Below the pieces are notes generated by a model. It saw only the letters and a program-made list of their open reading frames with translations, was not told where the DNA came from and ran no database searches. DNA of 64,000 nt from Hymenobacter telluris (GTDB taxonomy: Bacteria; Bacteroidota; Bacteroidia; Cytophagales; Hymenobacteraceae). Below are positions 10,211 through 19,052 of this stretch, piece by piece; the first letter of the stretch is position 1, and each line of letters begins with the position of its first letter. Both the position numbers and the translations under genes were made by a program. The stretch covers positions 434,001-498,000 of the forward strand of contig NZ_JAFLQZ010000004.1 in the NCBI RefSeq assembly GCF_017313265.1. Reading direction: 5' to 3'.

Positions 10211-10333
10211 GTTGACTGAAAAGCCCACAACTATCAATTCCTGGTTTGCGGAGGCCAACTACCCCTCTGGCAACATACAAAGCCCTGCTAGCTGAGCGTT
10301 GAATACCTGATTTAAAACTCAATTCAGTAGCTG

Positions 10334-10356
10334 GTTCTGCCAACGTAAGGCAGAAC
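10334..10356 (+). promoter_or_regulatory. Short perfect hairpin upstream of the vWA gene
   Basis: GTTCTGCC (10334-10341) and GGCAGAAC (10349-10356) are separated by seven bases. No T run follows, so it is not a typical terminator. It ends 20 bases before the ATG of the vWA gene and lies in its leader; it may be a terminator remnant for bcp or a leader structure. Confidence 0.4.
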
Positions 10357-10376
10357 TAAGGTAAGATTTATTGCAT

Positions 10377-11780
10377 ATGCGTCGTCTGGCGGTGGTTTTG
10401 TGTTGGATTGTTGGGATGGTCGTTGGGCTGGCCAGCCCCGTGTACGCTCAAAATGCAGCACCCGAAAAGCCTCGCGTCACCCGGATTCTGTTTCTGCTGG
10501 ATGCTTCGGGCTCAATGTTGGCACCCTGGGAAGGCCAGGCTCGCATGGATGTAGCCAAGAGCTTGCTGGCCAAGATGGTGGACTCATTAAATGCCTACCC
10601 CAACCTAGAATTGGGGCTGCGCGCTTACGGCCACTTGCACGACAAGTCGGAAAACAACTGCGAAGACTCCAAGCTGGAAGTGCCTTTTGCGCCCAAAAAC
10701 GCAGCGGCCATCAAAAACCGGCTGAAAACTATTGTGCCGCAGGGCAATACGCCCATTACGTATTCGCTACTACAATCGGCCGGCGACTTCCCCACCGACA
10801 AAACGGCACGTAACGTCCTGATTCTGATAACCGACGGGCTGGAATCTTGCAAAGGCGACCCGTGCGCTACCTCGGTGGCGTTGCAGCGCAAGCGGGTGTT
10901 TCTGAAGCCATTTGTTATCGGGATTGGCGCCGAACGGGAGTTTGGCAAGCAACTCGAATGCCTGGGCCACTACTACAATGCGGCTGATGTGAAGACCTTC
11001 CGCACGATTCTCAACGATGTAGTAGCCCAGACGCTGGCTAAAACCACCGTGGCCATCAACCTGACCGATGAAGCTGGTAAGCCCGTGGAATCGAACGTGA
11101 ACATGACGTTCATCAACAACATCACCGCCCAGCCCGAGTACAACTACGTGCACTACCGCGACGCGCAAGGCAAACCCGATGCCCTCGACATCGACGCGCT
11201 TCAGAGCTACGACTTAGTTATCAATACGGTGCCTCCGGTACGACAGGAAAACTTACAGATTCGGCCTGGCAAAGCCAACGTGCTGACGTACAAAACGCCC
11301 CAGGGTACGCTGTGGCTGCAAAGCCCCAATCTAACGGCCAACCCATACGGTACGGTGCAGGCTGTAATCCGGCAGGCCGGCAAAGACAATACCCTGCTGG
11401 CGCTGCCTTTTGGGGCGCGGCAGAAGCTCCTGGCTGGCAACTACGAAGTGGAACTTCTAACGCTCCCGCGCCAAATCCGACGTATCAGCGTCAAGCAAGG
11501 CCAGGAAACGACGGTTACGTACGCTGCTCCTGGTATCCTCAACATTATTTCCGACTTGAAAGGCTACGGCAGCATCTACCGCCTCAACGACGACGAAAGC
11601 CAAACGTGGGTGTACAACCTGCCCGATGGCGGCAGCAGCAAAGTAAATATTGCCATGCAACCCGGAGCGTATCGGCTGATATTCCGCACCAAAAACGCCA
11701 TCGGCAGCAAGTTCACCGACGTGCGCAACTTCACCATCCGAAGCGGCCAAACCAGCTCGGTCAGCATTTTCGGAAAATGA
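10377..11780 (+). CDS. Secreted von Willebrand factor A domain protein
   Basis: 467 residues from the ATG at 10377. The start gives a signal peptide MRRLAVVLCWIVGMVVGL with cleavage after VYAQ. Residues 30-215 form a vWA domain with an intact MIDAS metal site, DASGS near residue 43, and ITDGLESCKGD later in the fold. The remaining 250 residues resemble beta-rich carboxypeptidase-regulatory-like repeats; I cannot name them. vWA domains bind metal-dependent protein partners, so this is probably a periplasmic or surface assembly factor. Its stop overlaps the start of the PhyH-type gene (ATGA), suggesting translational coupling of two otherwise unrelated products. Confidence 0.88.
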   Translation: MRRLAVVLCWIVGMVVGLASPVYAQNAAPEKPRVTRILFLLDASGSMLAPWEGQARMDVAKSLLAKMVDSLNAYPNLELGLRAYGHLHDKSENNCEDSKLEVPFAPKNAAAIKNRLKTIVPQGNTPITYSLLQSAGDFPTDKTARNVLILITDGLESCKGDPCATSVALQRKRVFLKPFVIGIGAEREFGKQLECLGHYYNAADVKTFRTILNDVVAQTLAKTTVAINLTDEAGKPVESNVNMTFINNITAQPEYNYVHYRDAQGKPDALDIDALQSYDLVINTVPPVRQENLQIRPGKANVLTYKTPQGTLWLQSPNLTANPYGTVQAVIRQAGKDNTLLALPFGARQKLLAGNYEVELLTLPRQIRRISVKQGQETTVTYAAPGILNIISDLKGYGSIYRLNDDESQTWVYNLPDGGSSKVNIAMQPGAYRLIFRTKNAIGSKFTDVRNFTIRSGQTSSVSIFGK

Positions 11781-12511
11781 ATTACGAAATGCAGCAGGCT
11801 GTGCAAGACCTGCAAGAAAACGGCCACGCCACCCTACCCGGCATTCTTTCCGCTTCAGAAATATCAACTATCCTAAACACGGTGCAGACCGCCGAAATAG
11901 CGTCTCCCAACTTTCGTCGCAGCCAGGATATATTTGCTATTCGCAATCTACTGGGAGAACTTCCGGCGCTACGAGAGCAACTGCTCACTCCGGCTGTGCG
12001 CCAGTTGCTGGCAGTGCTTTTTCCGGACGCCACACCGCACCTAACGAAGGCCATTTATTTCGATAAGCCAGCCGGCTCTAATTGGCTGGTGGCTTGGCAT
12101 CAGGACGTGATGATAGCCGTAAATCAGCGGCTGGACTTGCCCGGCTACGGTCCTTGGGCCTGCAAGCAAGGTGAAGTAACGGTGTTGCCGCCGCGCCAGA
12201 TTTTGGAAAGCATCATCACCATTCGGCTACACCTCGACGATTGCGACGCCAGCAATGGGGCGCTGAGGGTAGTACCCGGCTCCCATCGGCACGGCGTAGT
12301 TGCCAACAACGATTTGCCGGCTTACACTCCGCAGGCCGTAACCTGTGCCGTGCCGGCCGGCGGCGCCATGCTGATGCAGCCCCTCACGCTGCACGCCTCC
12401 AACCGCAGCACCAGCCCCCGTCCACGCCGCGTGATCCACCTAGAGTTTAGTGCCGCTGAATTACCAGCCGGATTGGATTGGCGGGAGCGGATGACCACCC
12501 ACATACAATAG
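11777..12511 (+). CDS. Phytanoyl-CoA dioxygenase (PhyH) family protein
   Basis: 244 residues. The start is set by the ATGA overlap with the vWA gene at 11777; the frame is open further upstream but lies inside the preceding gene. The iron(II)/2-oxoglutarate site is visible: HxD in WHQDVMI near residue 110, a distal histidine in LTLHASNRS and an arginine-rich RPRRVIHLEF strand that would hold 2-oxoglutarate. PGSHRHG is the usual PhyH block before the distal histidine. The substrate cannot be told from sequence. It is cytoplasmic, with no signal peptide. The overlap implies co-translation with the exported vWA protein. Confidence 0.88.
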   Translation: MNYEMQQAVQDLQENGHATLPGILSASEISTILNTVQTAEIASPNFRRSQDIFAIRNLLGELPALREQLLTPAVRQLLAVLFPDATPHLTKAIYFDKPAGSNWLVAWHQDVMIAVNQRLDLPGYGPWACKQGEVTVLPPRQILESIITIRLHLDDCDASNGALRVVPGSHRHGVVANNDLPAYTPQAVTCAVPAGGAMLMQPLTLHASNRSTSPRPRRVIHLEFSAAELPAGLDWRERMTTHIQ

Positions 12512-12551
12512 TTTCTAGCGGCGGCGCACTCCCTTCTCAGCCTCAATATCT

Positions 12552-13127
12552 ATGCAGAAAGTATTCAGTTTCCTCGAGAAGTCATCAGTTATTTTAGCTG
12601 GTATAGGATTGATGTTCAATCTCTTGCTCTGGAAAGGGGGAGACTTTATGCTGATAATAAGCCTGACGTTTTTAAGCGTTATTTACTTCTTCGGAAGCTA
12701 TTTCCAACGGGCAATGCCGGTGCGCCATGGGCAGGACATTACCACAACTTCTGCAACCACAGCACTACTAAAGATTTTTATTGGAATAGCCTTTTCAACG
12801 ATGATAGTAGGGTTGCTATTCAAGCTGCTTTTCTGGAAAGGCTCATTCGTGATGCTGACCGCAAGTATCGTTGCGACTGCATGCATCCTGTTATGGGCAT
12901 TAGTTACCTCGAAGAGTCTTACTAAGCCCTCAGAAACCGCCGTTTTTCGCCGAAGTGGAATTATTCTGAGCTTGGGTATTGCCGACTTGCTAATCAGCTC
13001 ATCTACTATCTACGGCATCTTTCACCGCAATGACCCGCAGCTAGTAGAAAAATGGACTCGCATGTCGCAACATCCTGAAAATGCTGCTTATAAAGCGGAT
13101 TTCGATGCGTATCGGCGTCACCAATAG
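12552..13127 (+). CDS. Small membrane protein with duplicated GldL-like segment
   Basis: 191 residues with about five transmembrane stretches. Two successive segments share a pattern: GLMFNLLLWKGGDFML near residue 20 and GLLFKLLFWKGSFVML near residue 80. The string LLFKLLxWxG recalls the N-terminal membrane pair of GldL, the T9SS/gliding motor protein, but the rest of GldL is absent. A third hydrophobic segment (GIILSLGIADLLI) precedes a charged C-terminal tail. I would call it a conserved membrane protein of unknown function; the link with GldL is only a resemblance. Confidence 0.72.
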   Translation: MQKVFSFLEKSSVILAGIGLMFNLLLWKGGDFMLIISLTFLSVIYFFGSYFQRAMPVRHGQDITTTSATTALLKIFIGIAFSTMIVGLLFKLLFWKGSFVMLTASIVATACILLWALVTSKSLTKPSETAVFRRSGIILSLGIADLLISSSTIYGIFHRNDPQLVEKWTRMSQHPENAAYKADFDAYRRHQ

Positions 13128-13207
13128 TCTGCGCTGAAGCTACAGTGGCCGTAACCGAGACGGTAATGGCTCACCGCAAGTAAATTTCAGCTTTGCCACA
13201 AACCGAA

Positions 13208-13242
13208 CCGCCCCCGGCTACCTAGTTGGCAGCCGGGGGCGG
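13208..13242. terminator. Bidirectional hairpin between convergent genes
   Basis: CCGCCCCCGGCT (13208-13219) pairs perfectly with AGCCGGGGGCGG (13231-13242) around an 11-base loop, followed by TTTATT on the plus strand. It lies between the ends of two converging genes and could stop transcription from both sides. Confidence 0.82.
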
Positions 13243-13282
13243 TTTATTGCACTCTAAACTTAGGACTAGTACACCTGGAACG

Positions 13283-13936
13283 CTACTGCTTGCTACCGCA
13301 CTCGGCGCAGAACCGTTGCTCGCCTTTCATCGTGGCGCCACAGTCCGAACAAAACTTTTCCTTGGCCTGCGCCAGTGCCGCATTAGGTGTACCGCACTGT
13401 GGGCAGAATTTCTGGGTGGGGTTGAGTTTGGTGTTGCAGCTTTGGCACTGCACTATGCCGCCTCGGTTCAAAAAGTCCAGCTCTTTGGTGTAGTCTTGGG
13501 CGCGGGTCTTGGTGTAGATCTGCTCTCGGCCGGCTTGGGCCTGCTGAGCAGCCAACTCTTCATGCTCGTCGGGGGCGCAGTCTTCACAAAGGCCGGCCTT
13601 TCCGTTCCAACACACATCGGGGCATACCCAATGGCCGCAGCGAGTACACTGCTTGAAGTGTTGCTTGCCTTCCTGCACGGCGGTGTCCAACGCCGCGTCG
13701 TGGGCTTTCCCCCCGATGGCGCGCTGCACGTGGTAGGCCGCGTTGCCTGCCTCGTTGAACATGCCCCCGAAAAGGCTACCAGCAGCGCGCATCAGTTCGC
13801 CTGCAATGCCAACAGCATTCGGCTGGAAGCGAGACATGTGACCGTTGCGGCACTTGTCGCAATAGAATTTGAACTGGAAGCCTTTATCAGTTGATAAGTC
13901 GTCGTGGTTGGCGACAAACTGAATCATGTTGCTCAT
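13283..13936 (-). CDS. Zinc-ribbon protein of unknown function
   Basis: 217 residues with at least four zinc-ribbon-like cysteine clusters: CDKC near residue 26, CTRCGHWVC near 96 with CEDC at 117, CQSCN with CPQCG near 165-182, and CSDCG with CAECG at the C-terminus. The central part is glycine and alanine rich (GELMRAAGSLFGGMFNEAG). No signal peptide or membrane segment is seen, so it is probably cytoplasmic. Proteins ending in double zinc ribbons often serve as adaptors; the role here is unknown. It is a single gene converging on the GldL-like gene. Confidence 0.78.
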   Translation of the reverse strand: MSNMIQFVANHDDLSTDKGFQFKFYCDKCRNGHMSRFQPNAVGIAGELMRAAGSLFGGMFNEAGNAAYHVQRAIGGKAHDAALDTAVQEGKQHFKQCTRCGHWVCPDVCWNGKAGLCEDCAPDEHEELAAQQAQAGREQIYTKTRAQDYTKELDFLNRGGIVQCQSCNTKLNPTQKFCPQCGTPNAALAQAKEKFCSDCGATMKGEQRFCAECGSKQ

Positions 13937-14059
13937 AGTCGGATTGGTGGAAGGTGACGCCTAAAAGTAACATATCTGATTATTAAGCTAAGCTAATAAT
14001 CAAACAAGCGCCTTTACCACGGCATCCTCACCACTACAAGTGCTCTGCTAGTGTCCCGT

Positions 14060-16366
14060 TCACCGTTTGCGTGGCGTTGGTCGGGCAGCTGGTGTAGGGG
14101 CGTTTTTACGGACGGGCGGTTTCGCCTTCACAGGAGCGTTGGGAGTTGTAGCCTTCGGTGCAACTGTTGGTGGCGCCGAATCGGGGAGCCAAATGGCTTT
14201 GAAGCCATAATCCGGCGCGAATGGTCCTTTCCCCAGAGGCCGCAGGGGCGGCACCGTAAACGTCAGCTTGCCGTCGGCAGCCCGCACCTCGGTGGTAAAC
14301 TCCCTGATGATGCCGCCCTGCTCGTCCTTGCCGTCGCGGGTAATATCATAGAACGGATACGTACTGAAAAACTCCAGCCGGTAGCGGCCGGGGCGCTCCA
14401 CGTTCAGAATAGTAGCCTGCTTACCAACAAGCGCCGGAACACTGTCGCGCGTAGTAGGTTGGTTATCATTAAGATCGGCACATTCCGGCGCGCTGGATGG
14501 ACCGGATGAATGGGGCAGCTTGTACCAATAGTTGTGTCGGTTATGCACCCAGCCTACTATGCGGCTCGTGGCTCGCAACGCAAACACTTCCACCGCCTCG
14601 TCGGAAGTGGTAACTCCGGAAGGCAGCAGATCGGGGTCTGTGCCGTTTTCCTTGTTTACAGTCCACAAAGGAATGCAATTACCAGGCGTAGTAGGTGTGT
14701 GTACGGCATCTTTAGGCCCTACAGTACCAGGACACTGGCTGGCAATGGGCTCGTAGGACATATCAAAAATGGAGTCGCCGGCCAGAAACTTCTGCAAGGG
14801 GCGCAGGTAGTGGTATTGCCCCCCGTAGCACAGCCCAAACACTTGGTTGGCCCACCAATATAGCGCTGCCCCCCCCGAGCCGTTGAAGGTAGAAGACCAT
14901 AGCGTGTTGTGCAGTTCGTTGAGGTCGTGGAAGAGCAGCCCCGGCGGATAGCGCTTGGCTGTGAAGTTGGAAACACCCGACCAACACGCATTCTGTATCA
15001 ACCCAAATTCGGCCAATTGATATGGCTTGCCGGGAAATAGCTTCGCTGCCCGCCGGGCCAGGAAGGCGCGTTGGTGCTCCACGTTTAAGTCGGAACTATA
15101 GAAGTGGTCCTGCACAAAATCAACCTGCGGCGACCGGTAAAGCGAGGCAGCCGTATCGGAGGTAATAAAATTACTAAAAGCGAAACTAGTATTGATGGTA
15201 TACAGGTGTTGTGGCGCTAAGCTGCGGGCATACCCCAGCATTTCATCAGTCCAGCGGCGCACGTTGCGGAAATTATCCTTGTCCCAGAACTGATGGTCTT
15301 TGATGCCGGCCCCGAAAAGGTCGGCTTCTCCCATCAGCTCGGCCGCAAATAAAGCAGGCGAATAGCCCCAGCGGGCCATGACGTAGCGGATGCGCTGTCG
15401 TAACAACTGCCGGCTCACGGAGTCAGTGAAAAACGCTTCTGTAGTAGCATCAGGTGGCAGCAGCTTGCGGTAGGGGTGCTGCTGCCAGGCGCGCCCGAAC
15501 TCTTCGGAGTTGAACAGCTCGTCTTGGGTCATGAGGGTAAGCTGCACGTATACCCGCCGTTGCGCCGCGTATTCCATCACGGCATCCAGGTCATAGGCGC
15601 GGTTCTGGCGCACGTCGTAGCGGCCTGCCGGACCATCCGGACCTTCGATGCCAAAGTGAGAATGGGTCATCAGGACCCGGACGAAGTTGCCCCCGCTCTC
15701 GGCAATGCGGGTTATACCCACGTAGGCGTCGCGGTATGGAAGACGGTTATAATCGGTGAGCACCCACGTGCCGGTGATATTCATGCCCAGCGGAAAGAAC
15801 AGGCGGCCATCGGCAAACGCAAAGTTGCGGCCGTTACGGTGCACAGCTACGTTGCCGGGGTGGGTGGAAGATGCTACGTTTACGAATGTGCGAGGCCCGA
15901 ACACGGTGGAGTCGTTGTGAGTCACCACCACCCGGTAGCTCCAACGCCCGGCTGTAGGCGGCGCAAACCGAACCCGCCACGGCAGACGCGTGGCCACGCG
16001 GGTCAGATACTTCGGGTTTTCGGGGCATTTAGTGCAATACAGGCAGGTATCGGTGGGACTGGCGCGGGGGAAGGGCGCGCAGGTGGTGCACCGTTTGAAA
16101 TCCTGATACCAAAAGCCCGGCACCCGGTACACACTATCCTGCGGCGACACAAACTCCGCCCACACGGTAATTTCGGTGGGGTCGTAGGGGTTGCGGATGG
16201 GCGGCGTTTCCAGGGCCAAACCCAGTTCCAGCTTCTGGTAGCGCGTTGGAGCAGCAGTACCTATCTGGCGGAACTCCCGAATCCGGATGGCCCAGGCTGA
16301 GGGTAATAAGAGAATTGAAAACAGCAGTACGAGCAGAAAACGCATAAACGGCAACACCTGAATCAT
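14060..16366 (-). CDS. Secreted glycoside hydrolase-like protein (DUF5060 plus GH5-like barrel)
   Basis: 768 residues; the in-frame ATG at 16345 gives the tidier signal peptide (MRFLLVLLFSILLLPSAWA) and may be the true start. An N-terminal beta domain (residues 25-175, DUF5060-like: ITVWAEFVSP, WRVRFAPPTAGRWSY) precedes a TIM barrel of the GH5/GH42-like clan (FFPLGMNITGTW, ESGGNFVRV). Candidate catalytic glutamates are in ELMGEADLF and LAEFGLIQ. A cysteine-rich insert with C-x2-C pairs sits in the first domain near residues 92-114, which is unusual for this fold. The C-terminal 30 residues are rich in proline, alanine, lysine and arginine. The sugar substrate is unknown. Confidence 0.78.
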   Translation of the reverse strand: MIQVLPFMRFLLVLLFSILLLPSAWAIRIREFRQIGTAAPTRYQKLELGLALETPPIRNPYDPTEITVWAEFVSPQDSVYRVPGFWYQDFKRCTTCAPFPRASPTDTCLYCTKCPENPKYLTRVATRLPWRVRFAPPTAGRWSYRVVVTHNDSTVFGPRTFVNVASSTHPGNVAVHRNGRNFAFADGRLFFPLGMNITGTWVLTDYNRLPYRDAYVGITRIAESGGNFVRVLMTHSHFGIEGPDGPAGRYDVRQNRAYDLDAVMEYAAQRRVYVQLTLMTQDELFNSEEFGRAWQQHPYRKLLPPDATTEAFFTDSVSRQLLRQRIRYVMARWGYSPALFAAELMGEADLFGAGIKDHQFWDKDNFRNVRRWTDEMLGYARSLAPQHLYTINTSFAFSNFITSDTAASLYRSPQVDFVQDHFYSSDLNVEHQRAFLARRAAKLFPGKPYQLAEFGLIQNACWSGVSNFTAKRYPPGLLFHDLNELHNTLWSSTFNGSGGAALYWWANQVFGLCYGGQYHYLRPLQKFLAGDSIFDMSYEPIASQCPGTVGPKDAVHTPTTPGNCIPLWTVNKENGTDPDLLPSGVTTSDEAVEVFALRATSRIVGWVHNRHNYWYKLPHSSGPSSAPECADLNDNQPTTRDSVPALVGKQATILNVERPGRYRLEFFSTYPFYDITRDGKDEQGGIIREFTTEVRAADGKLTFTVPPLRPLGKGPFAPDYGFKAIWLPDSAPPTVAPKATTPNAPVKAKPPVRKNAPTPAARPTPRKR

Positions 16367-16452
16367 GGCCTAAACAACGTAGAAATCGACCAGGTAGATA
16401 ACATTGTCGAAAACTAAACCGCCCTTTTTTTGCAGATTTCAGCAGTTTCGTG

Positions 16453-17238
16453 ATGTTGCTCAGGCTCTTCCCAATCCGTGTTGCTAGTTTTGAGGCTCAA
16501 CTTCCTCTGCTCGAATTGCCTTTCTCACTGCTTCTTGCCGCCTTCCTGCTGCTAGCCACCTGTACACAAGCGCAACGCCCCGACACTACCATCATCCGAT
16601 ATAATGGACTGCTAACAGGCCAATATACCTCGGGCGGCGTCAACCGCATGTTGCTTACCACCACGCATTCCGTTACGTTTCTACGCGGCTTGCACTTTGG
16701 AGCGCCCGTAAACGGCAGTTTTTCTTACGGCCGACAGGATAACCTACTGAAAGAGCGGGAGTTTCTCTTTAATGCCACGCCTTATTACTGGCTGGGCCAC
16801 TTTCGGGCCTACGGCATTGGGGGCTACGAGCGGAGCAACCTGCGCGGCATTGATAACAGGATTCAGTTGGGACTCGGGCCGGGGTGGGCTTTCTACACCG
16901 ATTCGCTGGGGCGGGAAGTATCGGCTAGCAACCTGTTTATCCGGGAGGCCACGTACTTTCAGGATGGCAGCCAGCGCATCGTGTCGCGCAGCTCGTTGCG
17001 GCTGAAACTGGTGTACTCCAAGGGCGTGTTTTCCTTGAATTCCACTACGTTCTACCAGCCCAACATGCGCAACTTCGACGACTACCGCGTTAACCAGCTT
17101 TCCACGTTGGCGCTACGCTTCACGCCGCGCTTTGCCATTACCGCCAACTATACCTACACCTTTGAGAGCCGCGTACTGGAAGGCAAACCCACCGACAACA
17201 CCAATTTGACGGTGGGCGTGGCGTTTAGTACGAAGTAG
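16453..17238 (+). CDS. Outer-membrane beta-barrel protein (DUF481-like)
   Basis: About 261 residues; the ATG at 16453 directly follows an in-frame GTG. A hydrophobic N-terminal stretch ends at TCTQAQR, fitting a signal peptide of about 40 residues. The rest alternates polar and aromatic residues as in an outer-membrane barrel, with GSFSYGRQDNLLKEREF, RAYGIGGYERSNLRGI and a last strand NTNLTVGVAFS that ends close to the C-terminus. It resembles DUF481 proteins but I cannot be certain. Function unknown. Confidence 0.75.
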   Translation: MLLRLFPIRVASFEAQLPLLELPFSLLLAAFLLLATCTQAQRPDTTIIRYNGLLTGQYTSGGVNRMLLTTTHSVTFLRGLHFGAPVNGSFSYGRQDNLLKEREFLFNATPYYWLGHFRAYGIGGYERSNLRGIDNRIQLGLGPGWAFYTDSLGREVSASNLFIREATYFQDGSQRIVSRSSLRLKLVYSKGVFSLNSTTFYQPNMRNFDDYRVNQLSTLALRFTPRFAITANYTYTFESRVLEGKPTDNTNLTVGVAFSTK

Positions 17239-17254
17239 GAAAAACTGCTTGTAG

Positions 17255-17758
17255 CTACAACGTTGGCTGTTCGCTCAGCCATTTGAGCAGCCATACATAA
17301 GCTCCCACCAGTGATATACTCACGGGTAGAAACCACCAGCTTACGCTCCCTGCCTGGCGCAGCCGGACTAAGGTTTCCTCCTTGGGCAGTTGCTGGCGCA
17401 ACACCTTACCAATCTTGCGCTCAGCATCCCATAAGTAGATGGCGTTGCCAAATAACCCGAGCAACGAAGCGTGTATAAGATTAATCACGATAGTGGTGCC
17501 CTGACCTCTGTCATCTCCCAGTACGGCTTGCTCAATGGAAACCTCCACAAATAGCACGACCAAAAGTAGAAACAGCACGAAGTACATGCGACGGTAAGCC
17601 AGCCAGAAAACACCCGCGAAAAAGGCAGATATATTGAAATTCAGAATTTTACCTTGCCGACGCAGTTGCCACAACTGTATGTAATACTCGGCGTTTTTTC
17701 CAAAAAACACCCACGCGTGTTCGTCCTCAATTTCAATAGGAATGCTGCGGTTAGCCAT
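17255..17758 (-). CDS. DUF2628-like inner membrane protein
   Basis: 167 residues. A cytoplasmic N-terminus (DEHAWVFFGKNAEYYIQLWQL) precedes FNISAFFAGVFWLAYRRMY, the pattern of DUF2628 and related proteins, then further hydrophobic segments at about 65-82, 95-115 and 142-160. Such proteins are small membrane proteins of unknown role. It converges on the beta-barrel gene with 16 bases between them. Confidence 0.78.
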   Translation of the reverse strand: MANRSIPIEIEDEHAWVFFGKNAEYYIQLWQLRRQGKILNFNISAFFAGVFWLAYRRMYFVLFLLLVVLFVEVSIEQAVLGDDRGQGTTIVINLIHASLLGLFGNAIYLWDAERKIGKVLRQQLPKEETLVRLRQAGSVSWWFLPVSISLVGAYVWLLKWLSEQPTL

Positions 17759-17920
17759 GCGAAGCAGGAAAAATATCAGTATAAAATAGAAGCAAAGTTA
17801 TATGTACCTATGAATATGCAATACTGCGTGCGACTTTCTTTTTTCCCGCATTACATTAAACCCTGCCCCACTCGGCTCCTCTAACCCGCTACAACCGCCG
17901 CTCTAACCTACCTTGCCTGC

Positions 17921-18463
17921 TTGGAAGACCAGGATATCCTTGCCAAGTTCCGTGACCCGGCCGCGCGCAACGTGGCCTTCAACCAGTTGGTGCGTAAGTA
18001 CCAAACCAAGGTGTACTGGCACGTGCGCAAGATGGTAATCGACCACAACGATGCCGACGACCTCACGCAGGACGTGTTTGTGAAGGTGTGGAAGCACTTG
18101 GAGAATTTTCGGCAGGATGCCTCGCTCTATACCTGGATTTACCGCATTGCCACCAACGAATGCCTGAGCTTTCTGGCCAGCAAGCGGCGCAAGTTTTTTC
18201 TACCCCTCAACGACGTGGGAGCCGAGCTGGCAGCTAAAGTGGAAGCCGACCCCAGCTTGGCCGGCGACGACGTGGAGCTGCGCCTGCAAAAAGCCATTCT
18301 CACCCTGCCCGACAAGCAGCGGCTGGTATTCAACCTGCGCTACTACGACGAAATGCCGTACGAGCAGATGGCCGAAGTAACCGGTACCAGCGTGGGCGCC
18401 CTTAAAGCCTCGTACCACCACGCCGCCAAAAAGATTGAACACTACATCAATGGTACCGATTAG
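17921..18463 (+). CDS. ECF-family RNA polymerase sigma factor
   Basis: 180 residues starting with TTG: between the in-frame stop at 17882 and base 17921 there is no ATG or GTG, and the family-typical start (EDQDILAKFRDP) follows at once. Region 2 is clear (NDADDLTQDVFVKVWKHL, SLYTWIYRIATNECL near residues 46-90), as is region 4 (LPDKQRLVFNLRYYDEMPYEQMAEVTGTSVGALKASYHHA). It would direct RNA polymerase to a stress or envelope regulon. It is followed by a single-pass membrane protein and a Spy-like periplasmic protein, an arrangement in which the next gene often controls the sigma factor. Confidence 0.94.
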   Translation: MEDQDILAKFRDPAARNVAFNQLVRKYQTKVYWHVRKMVIDHNDADDLTQDVFVKVWKHLENFRQDASLYTWIYRIATNECLSFLASKRRKFFLPLNDVGAELAAKVEADPSLAGDDVELRLQKAILTLPDKQRLVFNLRYYDEMPYEQMAEVTGTSVGALKASYHHAAKKIEHYINGTD

Positions 18464-18568
18464 GGCAGCTTTCACCTGTAAGCCCGTTGCACAAGCTGAA
18501 AAGTCCGTTTCATTTAAAAAAATCCGTGATTCATTAAACCATTCGGGCCTGATTCCTTCTAAAGCACT

Positions 18569-19018
18569 ATGAAAACCCCTTTTCGTCTGGATGAGCACCC
18601 GCGCCGGCCGCAGCCGCTGGCCCCGCCCCCAGACCAGTATTTCCATCAGCTTCCGCTACGCGTGATGCAGCGGGTGCAAGCGCCGGAGCCTACGCCTGGT
18701 TTCAGCTGGCTGAGCGCACTGCCGGCCCCGTTGCGGATGGCTTTGGCTACCAGCGTGGTGCTGGGTGCTTTCGTGGGCTCGTTCTGGCTCAGCGAATCAG
18801 CACTGGCCCCGGCGGCTACTGCTCCTGACACCTTAGCCGCCGTGCCCCGCCACGAAATGGTGGAGTATCTGCTGGCTAGTGAGCAGCGCCTCAGCCTCAC
18901 CGACCTAGCTGAACTGCCGGCCGTGGAGCGGATACTACCTGAAACTTACCTGCAAGCCTCCCCCGACGAGGTGCAGGAAGTGCTGGATGCGCAGCCGACC
19001 GAGGACACGTATCTATAA
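18569..19018 (+). CDS. Single-pass membrane protein, possible anti-sigma partner
   Basis: 149 residues: a proline-rich cytoplasmic N-terminus of about 50, one transmembrane segment (MALATSVVLGAFVGSFWL) and an acidic periplasmic tail. Orientation and position right after the ECF sigma gene suggest an anti-sigma factor or a membrane partner, but no zinc-binding anti-sigma domain (HxxxCxxC) is present, so this stays a guess. The gap to the next gene is short (34 bases), consistent with an operon. Confidence 0.68.
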   Translation: MKTPFRLDEHPRRPQPLAPPPDQYFHQLPLRVMQRVQAPEPTPGFSWLSALPAPLRMALATSVVLGAFVGSFWLSESALAPAATAPDTLAAVPRHEMVEYLLASEQRLSLTDLAELPAVERILPETYLQASPDEVQEVLDAQPTEDTYL

Positions 19019-19052
19019 ATCAATCTTGCCCTTGCCTTACACAAGCTCCCCC

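Noticed and set aside
11312-11776. Upstream extension of the PhyH-type frame
   Set aside because: It lies within the vWA gene in another frame; the ATGA overlap gives a better start.
13226-13894. Plus-strand frame opposite the zinc-ribbon gene
   Set aside because: The minus-strand product has clear cysteine motifs; the plus frame is a composition shadow.
18569-19018. Zinc-binding anti-sigma factor
   Set aside because: No HxxxCxxC motif is present; only position and topology support an anti-sigma role.
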